A DNA stretch of 64,000 nucleotides from an uncultured Pelagibacteraceae bacterium (GTDB lineage Bacteria; Pseudomonadota; Alphaproteobacteria; Pelagibacterales; Pelagibacteraceae): positions 27,231 through 91,230 of the forward strand of contig CACGOO010000003.1 in assembly GCA_902574685.1 (NCBI GenBank). Direction: 5' to 3'. Below, in pieces: positions 19,215-29,669 of the stretch. Within the stretch, counting starts at the first letter, position 1. The number at the start of each line of letters is the position of its first letter. The notes under the pieces are model-generated. The model had not been told where the DNA came from, made no database searches, and saw only the letters and a list, made by a program, of their open reading frames with translations. Both the position numbers and the translations under genes were made by a program.

Positions 19215-19484
19215 ATGGTATTGTATAACGAAAAAATTAAACACCTTAGTTGCTCTGATCTGAGAGTATTTTTGAAAAGATTGGTTAAAGATAAGATAGA
19301 AAAAGAGTGGACCGAGGACTTCATTGATAATATGAACCTCGTAATAATCCCAAGAATGACAATAAAAAGACGTTATGAGAATAAGGGTATAGATATGTCA
19401 AGACTGATTGATAATCCTACCTACTATCAGCATGTCAAAAAGAGTGTCGACTCCCGAGGCAATCTTGAATTTAAAGATCGATAA
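19215..19484 (+). CDS. Hypothetical protein
   Basis: 89 aa ORF with ATG, codirectional with neighbours. Confidence 0.5.
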   Translation: MVLYNEKIKHLSCSDLRVFLKRLVKDKIEKEWTEDFIDNMNLVIIPRMTIKRRYENKGIDMSRLIDNPTYYQHVKKSVDSRGNLEFKDR

Positions 19485-19571
19485 TTTTTTTCCTATACGC
19501 CAATTTAATCCCTAGCACTGCATCCATATTTTCTATAAGCTGTTTTAAAAAAACAAACTTAAGAGGGAAAT

Positions 19572-20546
19572 ATGAACAAATATTTTAAGATAATTGTTGT
19601 TTTATTATCGTCTCTATTTTTAAGTTTCTCAGCAAATTCAACTGAAGTAAAATTTGGACACGTAGGAAAACCTGGATCTTTATTTTCTGCATCAGTTGAT
19701 CATTTTGCTAAACTTGCAAATGAGAGATTGGGCAGCAAAGGAAAAGTAACTGTTTTTGGTTCTTCGCAACTTGGTAAAGACAAACAAGGAATGCAAAAAC
19801 TAAAATTAGGTACAGTTAACATGTGGTTACCTTCATCAGTAATGGCATCTATTCATGATGAGTTTGGTGTATTTGATATGCCTTTCATTATTAAAGACAG
19901 AAAACACATGAATAAAGTTGAAAGCCAAGTTTTACCAGGAATGTTTAAAAATCTTGAAGATAAAACTGGATACAAAGTTATTGCTGTTTGGGAAAATGGA
20001 TTTAGACATATCACAAACAACACTAGACCAATTAACACTCCAGGTGACTTAAAAGGAATTAAATTAAGAACACCTAAATCAAAATGGAGAGTTAAAATGT
20101 TCCAATCATATGGCGCAAACCCAACTCCAATGTCTTTCTCAGAAGTATTTACTGCTTTGAAAACAGGAACAATGGATGGACAAGAAAACCCATATGCTCA
20201 AATTGCTAGTGCTAAATTCCAAGAAGTTCAAAAATATTTATCAATCACAGGTCACGTTTACACTCCTGCTTATGTAACAGTACATAAAGATCATTGGAGC
20301 AAACTACCTGCAGATGTACAAAGTATTTTAGAGCAAGCTGCTAAAGATACACAAAAATTTGTTTATGCTGAGGCTGCAAATCTTGAAAAATCTTTATTGG
20401 GAGTTATCAAATCAGCTGGAGTTCAAGTTAACGAAGCTGACAAAGGTGCTTTCATTAGTGCAAGTAAAGGAATATACGATCAATTCGCGTCAGAAGTACC
20501 AACTGGTGGTGCGTTAATTGATAAAGTATCATCTTTAGCAAATTAA
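19572..20546 (+). CDS. TRAP transporter solute-binding protein, DctP family
   Basis: Signal peptide; GDLKGIKLRTPKSKWRVKMFQSYGANPTPMSFSEVFTALKTGTMDGQENPYAQI. Confidence 0.93.
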   Translation: MNKYFKIIVVLLSSLFLSFSANSTEVKFGHVGKPGSLFSASVDHFAKLANERLGSKGKVTVFGSSQLGKDKQGMQKLKLGTVNMWLPSSVMASIHDEFGVFDMPFIIKDRKHMNKVESQVLPGMFKNLEDKTGYKVIAVWENGFRHITNNTRPINTPGDLKGIKLRTPKSKWRVKMFQSYGANPTPMSFSEVFTALKTGTMDGQENPYAQIASAKFQEVQKYLSITGHVYTPAYVTVHKDHWSKLPADVQSILEQAAKDTQKFVYAEAANLEKSLLGVIKSAGVQVNEADKGAFISASKGIYDQFASEVPTGGALIDKVSSLAN

Positions 20547-20559
20547 CATAATTTGTAAC

Positions 20560-20580
20560 AGGCCCTCTACCAGAGGGCCT
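20560..20580 (+). promoter_or_regulatory. Perfect 9-bp stem-loop between dctP and dctQ
   Basis: AGGCCCTCT-acc-AGAGGGCCT, followed by gaaaaaaaATG of dctQ; no T-run on the + strand. Confidence 0.85.
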
Positions 20581-20588
20581 GAAAAAAA

Positions 20589-21098
20589 ATGACATTGCAA
20601 AAATTTATAAATTCTTACGAAAAAATTTTAAAACTAATACTGTTTATAATGATGGTAGCATTAGCAGTAACAGTTTTACTTGGTGTTACCTTTCGTTTTG
20701 CTGGAAGTGCTTTAGTTTGGTATGACGAGGTTGCAGCTGTTCAGCTTGCTTGGATAACTTATTATGGTTCAGCCTATGCTGCTTTAAAAGGTTCTCATAT
20801 AAGCGTTCCAAGTATTTTCAAAGCCTTTCCATTAGTTCTTAGAAAAATTTTCTTTGTTGTGTCAAAATTAGTTGTTTATGGTTTTTTAATATTATTGGCT
20901 TACTATGGTTATTTAGTTTTAACTCTTATAACAGGAGAAACTTTAGTAACATTAGAGTGGGTTCCACAACCTTTTGTGCAATCAGTTATTCCAATTGCAT
21001 CATGTTTATTTATTTTATCTGAAACTTTAAGAATTCCTGAAGATTATAAAAATTTAGTTCTTCAAACAACAGGTGACGAGCAAACAGGAGATATTTAA
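20589..21098 (+). CDS. TRAP transporter small permease, DctQ family
   Basis: WYDEVAAVQLAWITYYGSAYAALKGSHISV. Confidence 0.92.
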   Translation: MTLQKFINSYEKILKLILFIMMVALAVTVLLGVTFRFAGSALVWYDEVAAVQLAWITYYGSAYAALKGSHISVPSIFKAFPLVLRKIFFVVSKLVVYGFLILLAYYGYLVLTLITGETLVTLEWVPQPFVQSVIPIASCLFILSETLRIPEDYKNLVLQTTGDEQTGDI

Positions 21099-22381
21099 TG
21101 ATAATTCTTACAATGTTTGCAGTTCTTCTACTTCTTTTATCTATAAATGTACCTATAGCTATCGGCCTTGCAGTAACAACAATTATTGCAATGGTTCTGA
21201 AAACTGGAACAAGTTTTTTAATTGATACAGCAATCGTAATGTTTGATGGATCAATGAAATTTCCGTTGATTGCTATTCCATTATTTATCCTAGCCGGATC
21301 AATTATGAATAGTGCAGGTATTTCTAGAAGATTAATAGCTTTTGCTTCAGCGCTTGTTGGATTTATCAAGGGTGGTCTAAGCATGATTAACATTGCTACC
21401 TCTATGTTTTTTGCTGAAATTTCAGGATCTGCAGTTGCTGATGTTGCTGCATTAGGATCTATTTTAATTCCAGCGATGAAGAAAAAAGGATACCCTGGTC
21501 CTTTCGCTGCTGCAGTAACTTCATCTTCAGCATCATTAGCGATTATCATTCCACCTTCAATACCAATGATTGTCTACGCGGTAATGGCTCAAAGTTCAGT
21601 AGTACAATTGTTTGTAGCTGGAATTGTTCCAGGAGTAATAGGTGGCTTCTTCTTAATGTTAGCAGCATATATTACCGCAAGACGTAAAAACTTTCCTGTT
21701 GAGGAAACATTTAATATTCCAAATGTAAAGAAAACTGCAAAAGATGCAGCATTAGCATTTTTATTACCAATTATTATCTTAGGTGGAATTTTTGGAGGAG
21801 TAGTAACTGCAACTGAAGGAGCAGGTTTAGCGGTTGTAGCATCATTAGTTATTGGATTTATTTATAAAGAAATAGATTTTAAAAGATTATACGAGTCAGC
21901 TTGCGAAGGAGCAATTCAAACAGCTTCAGTAATGTTATTAGTAGCTGCATCTGTATTACTTGGTGAATTTTTAACAATTGAACAAATTCCACAAAAAGTT
22001 GCAGAGTCAATTATTGATTTTACAAATAATAAATATGCAGTCTTAGGAATACTAAATGTATTTCTTTTAGTAATAGGTTTCTTTTTACATTCAGTTGCTG
22101 CAATAATTTTAACAGTCCCAATTGTAATGCCATTAGTTAATGCTGTAGGAATTGATCCAGTTCACTTTGGTATAATTGTAACTTTAAATTTAGCAATTGG
22201 TCAACAAACACCACCAGTTGCAAGTGTTCTAGTTACGGCTTGTTCCGTTGCAAAAGCAGACATATGGGATGTAACAAGATCTAATATATCCTTTATATGT
22301 GTATTGTTAGTATTGTTAATGTTAGTAACTTATGTTCCAGCTATACCAATGACCTTAGTTGAATTTTTTTATAGGAGCTAA
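21098..22381 (+). CDS. TRAP transporter large permease, DctM family
   Basis: 427 aa, 12-TM-like; GSAVADVAALGSILIPAMKKKGYPGPFAAAVTSSSASLAIIIPPSIPMIVY. Confidence 0.95.
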   Translation: MIILTMFAVLLLLLSINVPIAIGLAVTTIIAMVLKTGTSFLIDTAIVMFDGSMKFPLIAIPLFILAGSIMNSAGISRRLIAFASALVGFIKGGLSMINIATSMFFAEISGSAVADVAALGSILIPAMKKKGYPGPFAAAVTSSSASLAIIIPPSIPMIVYAVMAQSSVVQLFVAGIVPGVIGGFFLMLAAYITARRKNFPVEETFNIPNVKKTAKDAALAFLLPIIILGGIFGGVVTATEGAGLAVVASLVIGFIYKEIDFKRLYESACEGAIQTASVMLLVAASVLLGEFLTIEQIPQKVAESIIDFTNNKYAVLGILNVFLLVIGFFLHSVAAIILTVPIVMPLVNAVGIDPVHFGIIVTLNLAIGQQTPPVASVLVTACSVAKADIWDVTRSNISFICVLLVLLMLVTYVPAIPMTLVEFFYRS

Positions 22382-23164
22382 ATGAGTAAATTAATTAAAT
22401 TAAATAAAAAAAATAAACATTTAGTTGAAGTTGTTATCAATAGACCAGAAAAACTAAATGCAATGACTAAGCCAATGTGGATTGAGCTTGGTAAAGTTTT
22501 CAAAAAATTATCTAAGAATAAAAATTTAAGATGTGTTATTATAAGAGGACAGGGTGGTAAATCTTTTTCACCAGGAAATGATATTGGAGAATTTAAAAAA
22601 CAAAGATCTTCATCAAAATTAGCTAAATCTTACGGTAAATTTTTACACGGAACACTTGGAGCAATTTTCGATTGCCCAATACCAACAATTGCTTTGATTG
22701 AAGGAATATGTGTTGGTGGTGGATTAGAAATAGCAGGATGTTGTGACATTAGAATTTGTGGCAAAAGCTCTAGGTTTGGAGTTCCAATTAAAAGATTAGG
22801 CTTAACAATGGCTGCAAAAGAACTTGAGGTACTTTTGAAAGTAACCAATTACACAACTGCTATGGAAATATTGTTTGAAGGAAGAGTTTTTGGAGCTGAA
22901 GAAGCATTTCAGAAGAGGCTAGTTAATAGAGTAGTTAATGATAAAGATGTTGAAAAAGAAGCTTATAAATCAGCAGAACTAATATGTGAAGGTGCTCCAA
23001 AAGTTGCAAGGTGGCACAAACAATTTGCAAGAAACATCTTAAAAAATGGAAAAGTCACAGAAAAAATAAATAATCTAGGTTACAAATGTTATGATACTCA
23101 AGACTTTAAAATTGGATATCAATCTTTCTTAAATAAAACAAAACCAAAATTTAAAAATAAGTAA
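22382..23164 (+). CDS. Enoyl-CoA hydratase/isomerase family protein
   Basis: NRPEKLNAM, PTIALIEGICVGGGLEIAGCCDIRI. Confidence 0.93.
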   Translation: MSKLIKLNKKNKHLVEVVINRPEKLNAMTKPMWIELGKVFKKLSKNKNLRCVIIRGQGGKSFSPGNDIGEFKKQRSSSKLAKSYGKFLHGTLGAIFDCPIPTIALIEGICVGGGLEIAGCCDIRICGKSSRFGVPIKRLGLTMAAKELEVLLKVTNYTTAMEILFEGRVFGAEEAFQKRLVNRVVNDKDVEKEAYKSAELICEGAPKVARWHKQFARNILKNGKVTEKINNLGYKCYDTQDFKIGYQSFLNKTKPKFKNK

Positions 23165-23167
23165 TAG

Positions 23168-24361
23168 ATGGCTGCATCATTAAAAGGCATTCGTGTACTT
23201 GAAATGGCACAAATAATGGCTGGTCCAACATGTGGATTGTTATTAGCTGATCTAGGTGCAGAGGTAATTAAAATAGAAAAGACACCTGGAGGAGATGATA
23301 CCAGAAACTTCTTGCCACCAGAAATTAATGGTGAGTCCGCAGCTTTTATGATGATGAATAGAAATAAGAAAGGTATTGCATTAAATTTAAAAGACAAAGA
23401 TGGAATAGAGATATTTAAGACGATGGTAAAAAATTCTGATGTAGTTTTAGAGAATTTTAGAAAAGGGACATTAGAAAAACTAGGTGTTGGATATGACGTC
23501 ATGTCAAAAATTAATCCTAAAATCATATTATGTGAAATATCTGGATACGGTAGAACGGGTCCTTACGCAGATAAAGGAGGATTTGATTTAGTCGCTCAAG
23601 GAATGAGTGGGTTAATGAGTATTACTGGTGAAAGTAAAGAAAAACCACCAATGAAAGTTGGTGCACCTATAACAGATATTACAGCAGGTTTACTTGCAGC
23701 TAGTGGAATTTTAGCAGCATTAGTTCATAGAGAAAAAACTGGTGAAGGACAAAAAGTTGATACATCTTTGTATGAAGCAGGTATTGTTCATACTTACTGG
23801 CAATCTGCTATTGCAGGTGCTACTGGAGAGTCACCGGGTCCTTTAGGATCAGCACATCCTTTAACAGCTCCTTATCAAGCATTTAAAACAAAAGATAAAT
23901 GGATAACAGTAGGTGCTTCAAATCAAAATACTTGGCTTATGTTACTTAAAGCAATTGGTCGTGAAGATTTGCAAGAAAATGAAAAGTTTTCATCTAATTT
24001 AAATAGAAAACAAAATTTAAAAGAATTAGTTGATATTCTTAACGAAGAACTAATTAAAAAAACTTCAAACGAATGGTTAAAAATCTTTGATGATAATGGA
24101 TTACCATGCGGACCTATTAACTCTATAACAGACATGTTTAAAGATCCTCAAACAATTGAAAGAGAAATGGTTATAGAAGTAGATAATAAAAAAGCTGGTA
24201 AAAGTAAGGCTATTGGTATGCCAATTAAATTTTCAAAAAGTAAAACAGAAAAATCAAAAGGTGCTCCGAACTTAGGAGAACATACTAAAGAGGTTATGCA
24301 AATTTTTGGTTACAAAGATGACCAGATTGAAGATTTTTTTAATAGAAAAGTAATTCTTTAG
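23168..24361 (+). CDS. CaiB/BaiF (formyl-CoA transferase) family CoA-transferase
   Basis: LKGIRVLEMAQIMAGPTCGLLLADLGAEVIKIEKTPGGDDTR; GYGRTGPYADKGGFDLVAQGMSG. Confidence 0.95.
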   Translation: MAASLKGIRVLEMAQIMAGPTCGLLLADLGAEVIKIEKTPGGDDTRNFLPPEINGESAAFMMMNRNKKGIALNLKDKDGIEIFKTMVKNSDVVLENFRKGTLEKLGVGYDVMSKINPKIILCEISGYGRTGPYADKGGFDLVAQGMSGLMSITGESKEKPPMKVGAPITDITAGLLAASGILAALVHREKTGEGQKVDTSLYEAGIVHTYWQSAIAGATGESPGPLGSAHPLTAPYQAFKTKDKWITVGASNQNTWLMLLKAIGREDLQENEKFSSNLNRKQNLKELVDILNEELIKKTSNEWLKIFDDNGLPCGPINSITDMFKDPQTIEREMVIEVDNKKAGKSKAIGMPIKFSKSKTEKSKGAPNLGEHTKEVMQIFGYKDDQIEDFFNRKVIL

Positions 24362-27261
24362 TTAACAGTTTCAAAAATTTTAAATAATAATTCTGAGACA
24401 TGCTTACCTTTTTTCTCAGATAAATCAGATATTTGATGTCTACAGCTCGTACCATTTGCAACAATAAAGTCTTTTTCACCACTATTATTGATTGCAGGTA
24501 TTAAAGAAAGATTAGCCATTTTTTTGGAGACTTCATAAGTCTTACTGTCATATCCGAATGAACCAGCCATACCACAACAACTAGACTCTATCATTTTGTT
24601 ATTAATATTTAATTCTGATAAAAGATTAGTTAGCCCCTTCATTCTATCTTGTGATTTTTGATGACAGTGCCCATGGATTAATACATTTTGATCGAACTTA
24701 TTTGCATTAATTTTATTATTATTTCTTATTTGTTCTAAAATAAATTCCTCAAGTAGATAAAATTTATTTTTAATCTGTTCTCTATTTTTCACATTTTTTA
24801 AAGTCTGATATTCATCGTTAAATGTTAATAAACAGGATGGTTCAATACCTACAACTGGTAAATCAATATAATTATTTTGGATAACGTAATCATTAAATCT
24901 ATTTAGCTCCTCAGAGGCTTTGTCTAATTGACCGTAAGAAATATAAGTTCTGCCACAGCAAAGTGGTCTCTTTAATTTATCTTTACCAAAACTTGGTATA
25001 ACTGCTTGATATCCAAATTTATTTAATACTTTAATTGCATAAACTAAATTTTCATTTTCAAAGTTAATATTAAATGTATCTGCAAACAAAATTACTTTAT
25101 TTTCTGATACTGTCTGACTGTCGTAAATCTCTCTTAATGCGTTTTGGTTTTGAACTTCAGGCATAGTCCTTGCTGTTGCAAAACCAAACCTTTCAACAAT
25201 TGTTGAAATTAATGGTAGGTTTTTCACCTTATTGAATATAGGAGCAACAATCTTTAATAACCAAATAAGTCTTGGCATATCTGAGATAACTCTATCTTTA
25301 ATTCGCATACTAAATTTTTTATAGTAATGAGAAAGAAATTCAGATTTCATCTTAGCCATATCTACCGACATAGGACATTCTCTTTGACAAGCTTTACAGC
25401 TGACACATAACTCCATAGTTTCATACATTTCTTTTGATGCAAATGAACCTTCTGGAAGTTGATTAGATAAAGCTAATCTTAAAGTATTTGCTCTACCTCG
25501 CACTAAATCTTTTTCTTCTTTAGTTACTCTGTACGATGGACACATCACACCAGAATCTAATTTTCTACAAGCTCCATTGTTATTACACATCTCAACAGCA
25601 TCAGAGAATTGACCCCAATTAGACCAGTCATAATGTGTATCTATATTTTCTGTTTGATAACCTGATTTGTATCTCATTAAAGATCTATCATTTGATTTAA
25701 ATGGCCGAACAATTTTTCCAGGATTTAAAAGGTTTTTACTATCGAATGTATCTTTTATTTCTTCAAATGCATTTGTGATTTTTTTACCAAACATCATTTC
25801 ATGGAATTCTGATCTAACAATTCCATCACCATGCTCACCAGAATGAGAACCTTTATAATCTTTTACCATTTCAAAAGCTTCTTCAGATATAGATCTCATG
25901 TTTTGTATATCTTTGTCTGATTTCATATTTAAAACTGGTCTTACATGGAGAGTTCCCACAGATGCATGTGCATAAAACATTCCACTTGTTCCATATTTTT
26001 TAAATATTTCTTTTAATCTAGCTGTGTAGTCAGCTAAGTGTTCTAAAGAAACTGCGCAATCTTCAATGAAGGCAACTGGTTTTTTATCACCTTTCATTGA
26101 CATCAAAATATTTAATCCAGCTTTTCTTATTTCAAAAACCTCTTTCTGTTCCGAAAGATCTGAATAATATGAAAAATCATTTTTTTTGTTTTGGTTTAAA
26201 ACTAAATATTCTAGATCCTTTATTTTCTTTTCATATACACTTTTCTCGGTATCAATAAATTCTACCATCAAAACAGCTTCAGGATTTCCTTTGATGTATT
26301 TTTTTATACCCCCAGCATACATTGGTATTTCTTTTGCTAAATTTAATAAATTTTGGTCCATTAACTCAACACAAGTTGGTTTTAATTTTACAATTTCTTT
26401 TGATAATTCCATTGCTTGATGGAAATTATCAAAGTAGCAGACACCCAAAATTTTATTCTTTGGTATTTCTGATAATTTTAATTTTATTTTATTAAATAAA
26501 GATAATGTTCCTTCAGAACCAACAAGAAGATTTGATGAGTTGAAGCCTTCAGGATCAATTAAATCAATGTTATATCCTCCAACTCTTCTTTGTGTTGTTG
26601 GCCAATTAGCATCAATTTCGCCTCCAACCTGTTGTCTCACATCTATGAATTTATCTATGATTTTATAGAGTCTATCTTGATTGTTCTTTGTAGCTAAATA
26701 ATTCTTATTTATTTGATCAAAATTAAATATAGAGCCATCATCCAATATTGCTTCAATAGCTAATACGTTATGAACCATGTTGCCATAATATAAAGATCTT
26801 GATCCGCAGGAATTGTTAGCTGACATTCCTCCAATGGTTGCTCTGCTGCTTGTTGAAACGTCTACTGGAAACCAAAGACCATGAGGCTTCAAATAAGCAT
26901 TTAGATGATCTAATACGACACCTGGTTGAACCCATACATATTTTTCTTCAACATTAAGTTCTAAAATTTTGTTCTGATGTTTGCTGTAATCTAATACAAC
27001 ACTCTCTCCAACAGTCTGACCACATTGAGAACTTCCACCACCTCTAGCTAATAGAGGAACAGAATTCTTTTGTGAATATTCCATTAAACTTAAAACATCA
27101 TTTGTATCTTTTGGAAGAACTACACCAAGAGGTTTAATTTGATAAACAGACGCATCGGTACTGTATCTTCCACGTGAGAATTCATCGAATAAAGTTTTAC
27201 CGTCAACTTTACTACTTATTTCTTTACCAATTTTTTGTATCTGATCTGAATTAAACCGCAT
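24358..27261 (-). CDS. FAD-linked oxidase fused to Fe-S/CCG domains (D-2-hydroxyacid dehydrogenase, YdiJ/Dld-like)
   Basis: 967 aa; FAD PCMH LLARGGGSSQCGQTVG; CVSCKACQRECPMSVDM; C-terminal HGHCHQKS...SSCCGMAGSFG. Confidence 0.92.
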   Translation of the reverse strand: MRFNSDQIQKIGKEISSKVDGKTLFDEFSRGRYSTDASVYQIKPLGVVLPKDTNDVLSLMEYSQKNSVPLLARGGGSSQCGQTVGESVVLDYSKHQNKILELNVEEKYVWVQPGVVLDHLNAYLKPHGLWFPVDVSTSSRATIGGMSANNSCGSRSLYYGNMVHNVLAIEAILDDGSIFNFDQINKNYLATKNNQDRLYKIIDKFIDVRQQVGGEIDANWPTTQRRVGGYNIDLIDPEGFNSSNLLVGSEGTLSLFNKIKLKLSEIPKNKILGVCYFDNFHQAMELSKEIVKLKPTCVELMDQNLLNLAKEIPMYAGGIKKYIKGNPEAVLMVEFIDTEKSVYEKKIKDLEYLVLNQNKKNDFSYYSDLSEQKEVFEIRKAGLNILMSMKGDKKPVAFIEDCAVSLEHLADYTARLKEIFKKYGTSGMFYAHASVGTLHVRPVLNMKSDKDIQNMRSISEEAFEMVKDYKGSHSGEHGDGIVRSEFHEMMFGKKITNAFEEIKDTFDSKNLLNPGKIVRPFKSNDRSLMRYKSGYQTENIDTHYDWSNWGQFSDAVEMCNNNGACRKLDSGVMCPSYRVTKEEKDLVRGRANTLRLALSNQLPEGSFASKEMYETMELCVSCKACQRECPMSVDMAKMKSEFLSHYYKKFSMRIKDRVISDMPRLIWLLKIVAPIFNKVKNLPLISTIVERFGFATARTMPEVQNQNALREIYDSQTVSENKVILFADTFNINFENENLVYAIKVLNKFGYQAVIPSFGKDKLKRPLCCGRTYISYGQLDKASEELNRFNDYVIQNNYIDLPVVGIEPSCLLTFNDEYQTLKNVKNREQIKNKFYLLEEFILEQIRNNNKINANKFDQNVLIHGHCHQKSQDRMKGLTNLLSELNINNKMIESSCCGMAGSFGYDSKTYEVSKKMANLSLIPAINNSGEKDFIVANGTSCRHQISDLSEKKGKHVSELLFKIFETVN

Positions 27262-27278
27262 AAAACTTAATTAAAGGT

Positions 27279-28433
27279 TTATTTATTTTTGTAAACCAGT
27301 TTACCGAACTTTTTTAACGCGGCCTCTGAAATCTCTAAACCTAAACCAGGTTTTTCATTTAAATGTATCCATCCTTCACTCATTTTATGTGGATTTTCAA
27401 ATAATTGTGCCTGTAAAGGATCTCTCTCATCATCAAATGACTCAACAATTCTCCCTGCTGGTGTTGATGCTACTAATGATGCATGAATATAACAATCATG
27501 ATGTGGAGCTACATCTATATGATTTAATTCACACAATGCAGAAAGTTTTTTTCCATTAGTAAAACCACCAAACATTGTGCAATCAAATTGTAAAATTTGA
27601 ATTGCTTCTTCTTCAATCATGGACCTACATCCATAAATAGTTATTTCACTTTCACCACCTGACAATGGAATTTTAGTTTGTTTTGACAAAAGTTTTAAAG
27701 TCCTTCTATCATCTTCCCATCTAACAGGTTCTTCAATCCATGTAGGATTAAATCTCTCAAATTCTTTTACACCTTCAATTGCAGTTTTTAGATCCCATGC
27801 TCTATTAACATCAATCATTAAACCTTTTTGATCTCCAATTTCATCTCTAATGATTTCTAATCTCTTAGCGTCTTCTTTGATACTAAGTCCTCCAACTTTA
27901 ACTTTAAAACTTTGATGACCAATATTTACTAATTTTTTAATTTCATCTCTTAATTCTTTTTCGTCTTTTTCATCTCTGTAGTAAGCACATGTAACATAAA
28001 CAGGAATTTTATTTCTGTATCCTCCAAACAATTTATACAAAGGGATGTTTGAAGCTTTTCCTATCAAATCCCAACAAGCAATATCTAAAGCGGCTGAAAT
28101 TCTAATTAATGCTTCTCTGCTCCAACTTTTTTCGCTACTGACTCGAGTATCAGTTAATTTGAAAATTTTTTCATAAATTTTTTCTGGGCAAAATGGATCT
28201 TCTCCAATTATTAAATTTTGTAAGCCATTTGAAAATGGTTTGATGATAGGAGCAATATCAGTATAGCTTGTTGCTAAACCAAAGCCTGAATGACCATCTT
28301 TAGTTTTAATTTTAATTAAAAGTTCATTAGCTGTTGGTACAATAAAGTGACTAACCCAATGTGGATTTACTTCATCTGGATTATTAAGAACATAAACTTC
28401 TAAGCTATCAATTAAATTACTACTATTTGTCAT
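27279..28433 (-). CDS. Mandelate racemase/muconate lactonizing enzyme (enolase superfamily)
   Basis: 384 aa; FKVKVGG, MIDVNRAW, WIEEPVRWEDDR, PLSGGESE motifs. Confidence 0.92.
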   Translation of the reverse strand: MTNSSNLIDSLEVYVLNNPDEVNPHWVSHFIVPTANELLIKIKTKDGHSGFGLATSYTDIAPIIKPFSNGLQNLIIGEDPFCPEKIYEKIFKLTDTRVSSEKSWSREALIRISAALDIACWDLIGKASNIPLYKLFGGYRNKIPVYVTCAYYRDEKDEKELRDEIKKLVNIGHQSFKVKVGGLSIKEDAKRLEIIRDEIGDQKGLMIDVNRAWDLKTAIEGVKEFERFNPTWIEEPVRWEDDRRTLKLLSKQTKIPLSGGESEITIYGCRSMIEEEAIQILQFDCTMFGGFTNGKKLSALCELNHIDVAPHHDCYIHASLVASTPAGRIVESFDDERDPLQAQLFENPHKMSEGWIHLNEKPGLGLEISEAALKKFGKLVYKNK

Positions 28434-28478
28434 ACATTATAAATTTGCTTATATAATTTCTTTAGCATATACAGCGGT

Positions 28479-29651
28479 ATGGCAATTTCAAATAATATAA
28501 GACCTGGTCGACATTTTTTACAAATTCCAGGACCAACAAACGTTCCAGATAGAGTTTTAAGAGCAATGGATTATCCAACTATAGATCACAGAGGTCCTGA
28601 CTTTGCTGAATTAGGATTAAGAGTTTTAGACCGAATAAAATTAATTTTTAAAACTTCTGAACCTGTAATAATTTTTCCAGCTTCAGGAACGGGTGCTTGG
28701 GAAGCTGCACTTGTAAACACTTTAAGTGCTGGAGATAAAATCTTGATGTTTGAAACTGGACATTTCTCAACTCTTTGGTGGGATATTGCTCAAAAATTTA
28801 AAATTGAAGTAGACTTTGTTGAAGGTGATTGGAGAACAGGTGTTGATCCAAACATCGTTGAACAAAAACTAAAAGAAGACAAAGATAAAAAAATTAAAGC
28901 AGTTTGTGCTGTACATAATGAAACTTCTACAGGTGTTACAAGTAGAATTGGAGAAATTAGAAAAGCTATGGATAATGCGGAACATCCAGCTTTATTATTT
29001 GTTGATACGATATCTTCATTAGGCTCTATTGATTATAGACATGAAGAGTGGAAAGTTGATGTAACTGTTGGTGGTTCTCAAAAAGGATTGCTATTACCAC
29101 CAGGACTTTCTTTTAATGCAATAAGTTCTAAAGCTTTAGAGGCATATAAAACATCTGAATTACCAAAATCTTACTGGGATTGGGGACCTATGTTAGAAAA
29201 CAATAAAAAAGGTTACTTTCCTTATACACCAGCCACAAATTTATTTTATGGTTTAGATGAAGCAATCAATATGCTTACAGAAGAAGGTTTAGATAATGTT
29301 TTCAAAAGACACAAAAGATTTGCAGAAGCTACAAGAGTTGCTGTCAATTCATGGGGATTAGAAATACTTTGTAAAAATCCAGAAGAATACTCAGACTCAT
29401 TAACAGCTGTAATGGTTCCAGATGGTCATGATGCCGATTTTTTAAGAAAAACTATTTTAGATCATTACAACATGTCATTAGGAACAGGACTTGCAAAAGT
29501 TGCTGGAAAAATTTTTAGAATTGGTCACTTGGGTGATTTTAACGAACTCATGTTAGCTGGAACATTGGCAGGTGTTGAAATGGGTCTAATGAAATCTAAA
29601 ATACCTTATAAAAAAGGTGGAATACTTAAGGCACTTGAGTATCTTTGTTAA
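28479..29651 (+). CDS. sgaA: Serine--glyoxylate aminotransferase-type PLP enzyme
   Basis: FLQIPGPTNVPDRVLRAM; VDVTVGGSQKGLLLPPGLSF. Confidence 0.9.
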   Translation: MAISNNIRPGRHFLQIPGPTNVPDRVLRAMDYPTIDHRGPDFAELGLRVLDRIKLIFKTSEPVIIFPASGTGAWEAALVNTLSAGDKILMFETGHFSTLWWDIAQKFKIEVDFVEGDWRTGVDPNIVEQKLKEDKDKKIKAVCAVHNETSTGVTSRIGEIRKAMDNAEHPALLFVDTISSLGSIDYRHEEWKVDVTVGGSQKGLLLPPGLSFNAISSKALEAYKTSELPKSYWDWGPMLENNKKGYFPYTPATNLFYGLDEAINMLTEEGLDNVFKRHKRFAEATRVAVNSWGLEILCKNPEEYSDSLTAVMVPDGHDADFLRKTILDHYNMSLGTGLAKVAGKIFRIGHLGDFNELMLAGTLAGVEMGLMKSKIPYKKGGILKALEYLC

Positions 29652-29669
29652 TTAATCAAGTTGTGAATT

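Noticed and set aside
21010-21549. 179-aa antisense ORF inside dctM
   Set aside because: Antisense to a clear DctM coding sequence; low-complexity A/I-rich product typical of shadow ORFs.
23119-23526. 135-aa antisense ORF across the ECH/CaiB genes
   Set aside because: Opposite two well-supported genes with no recognisable motif.
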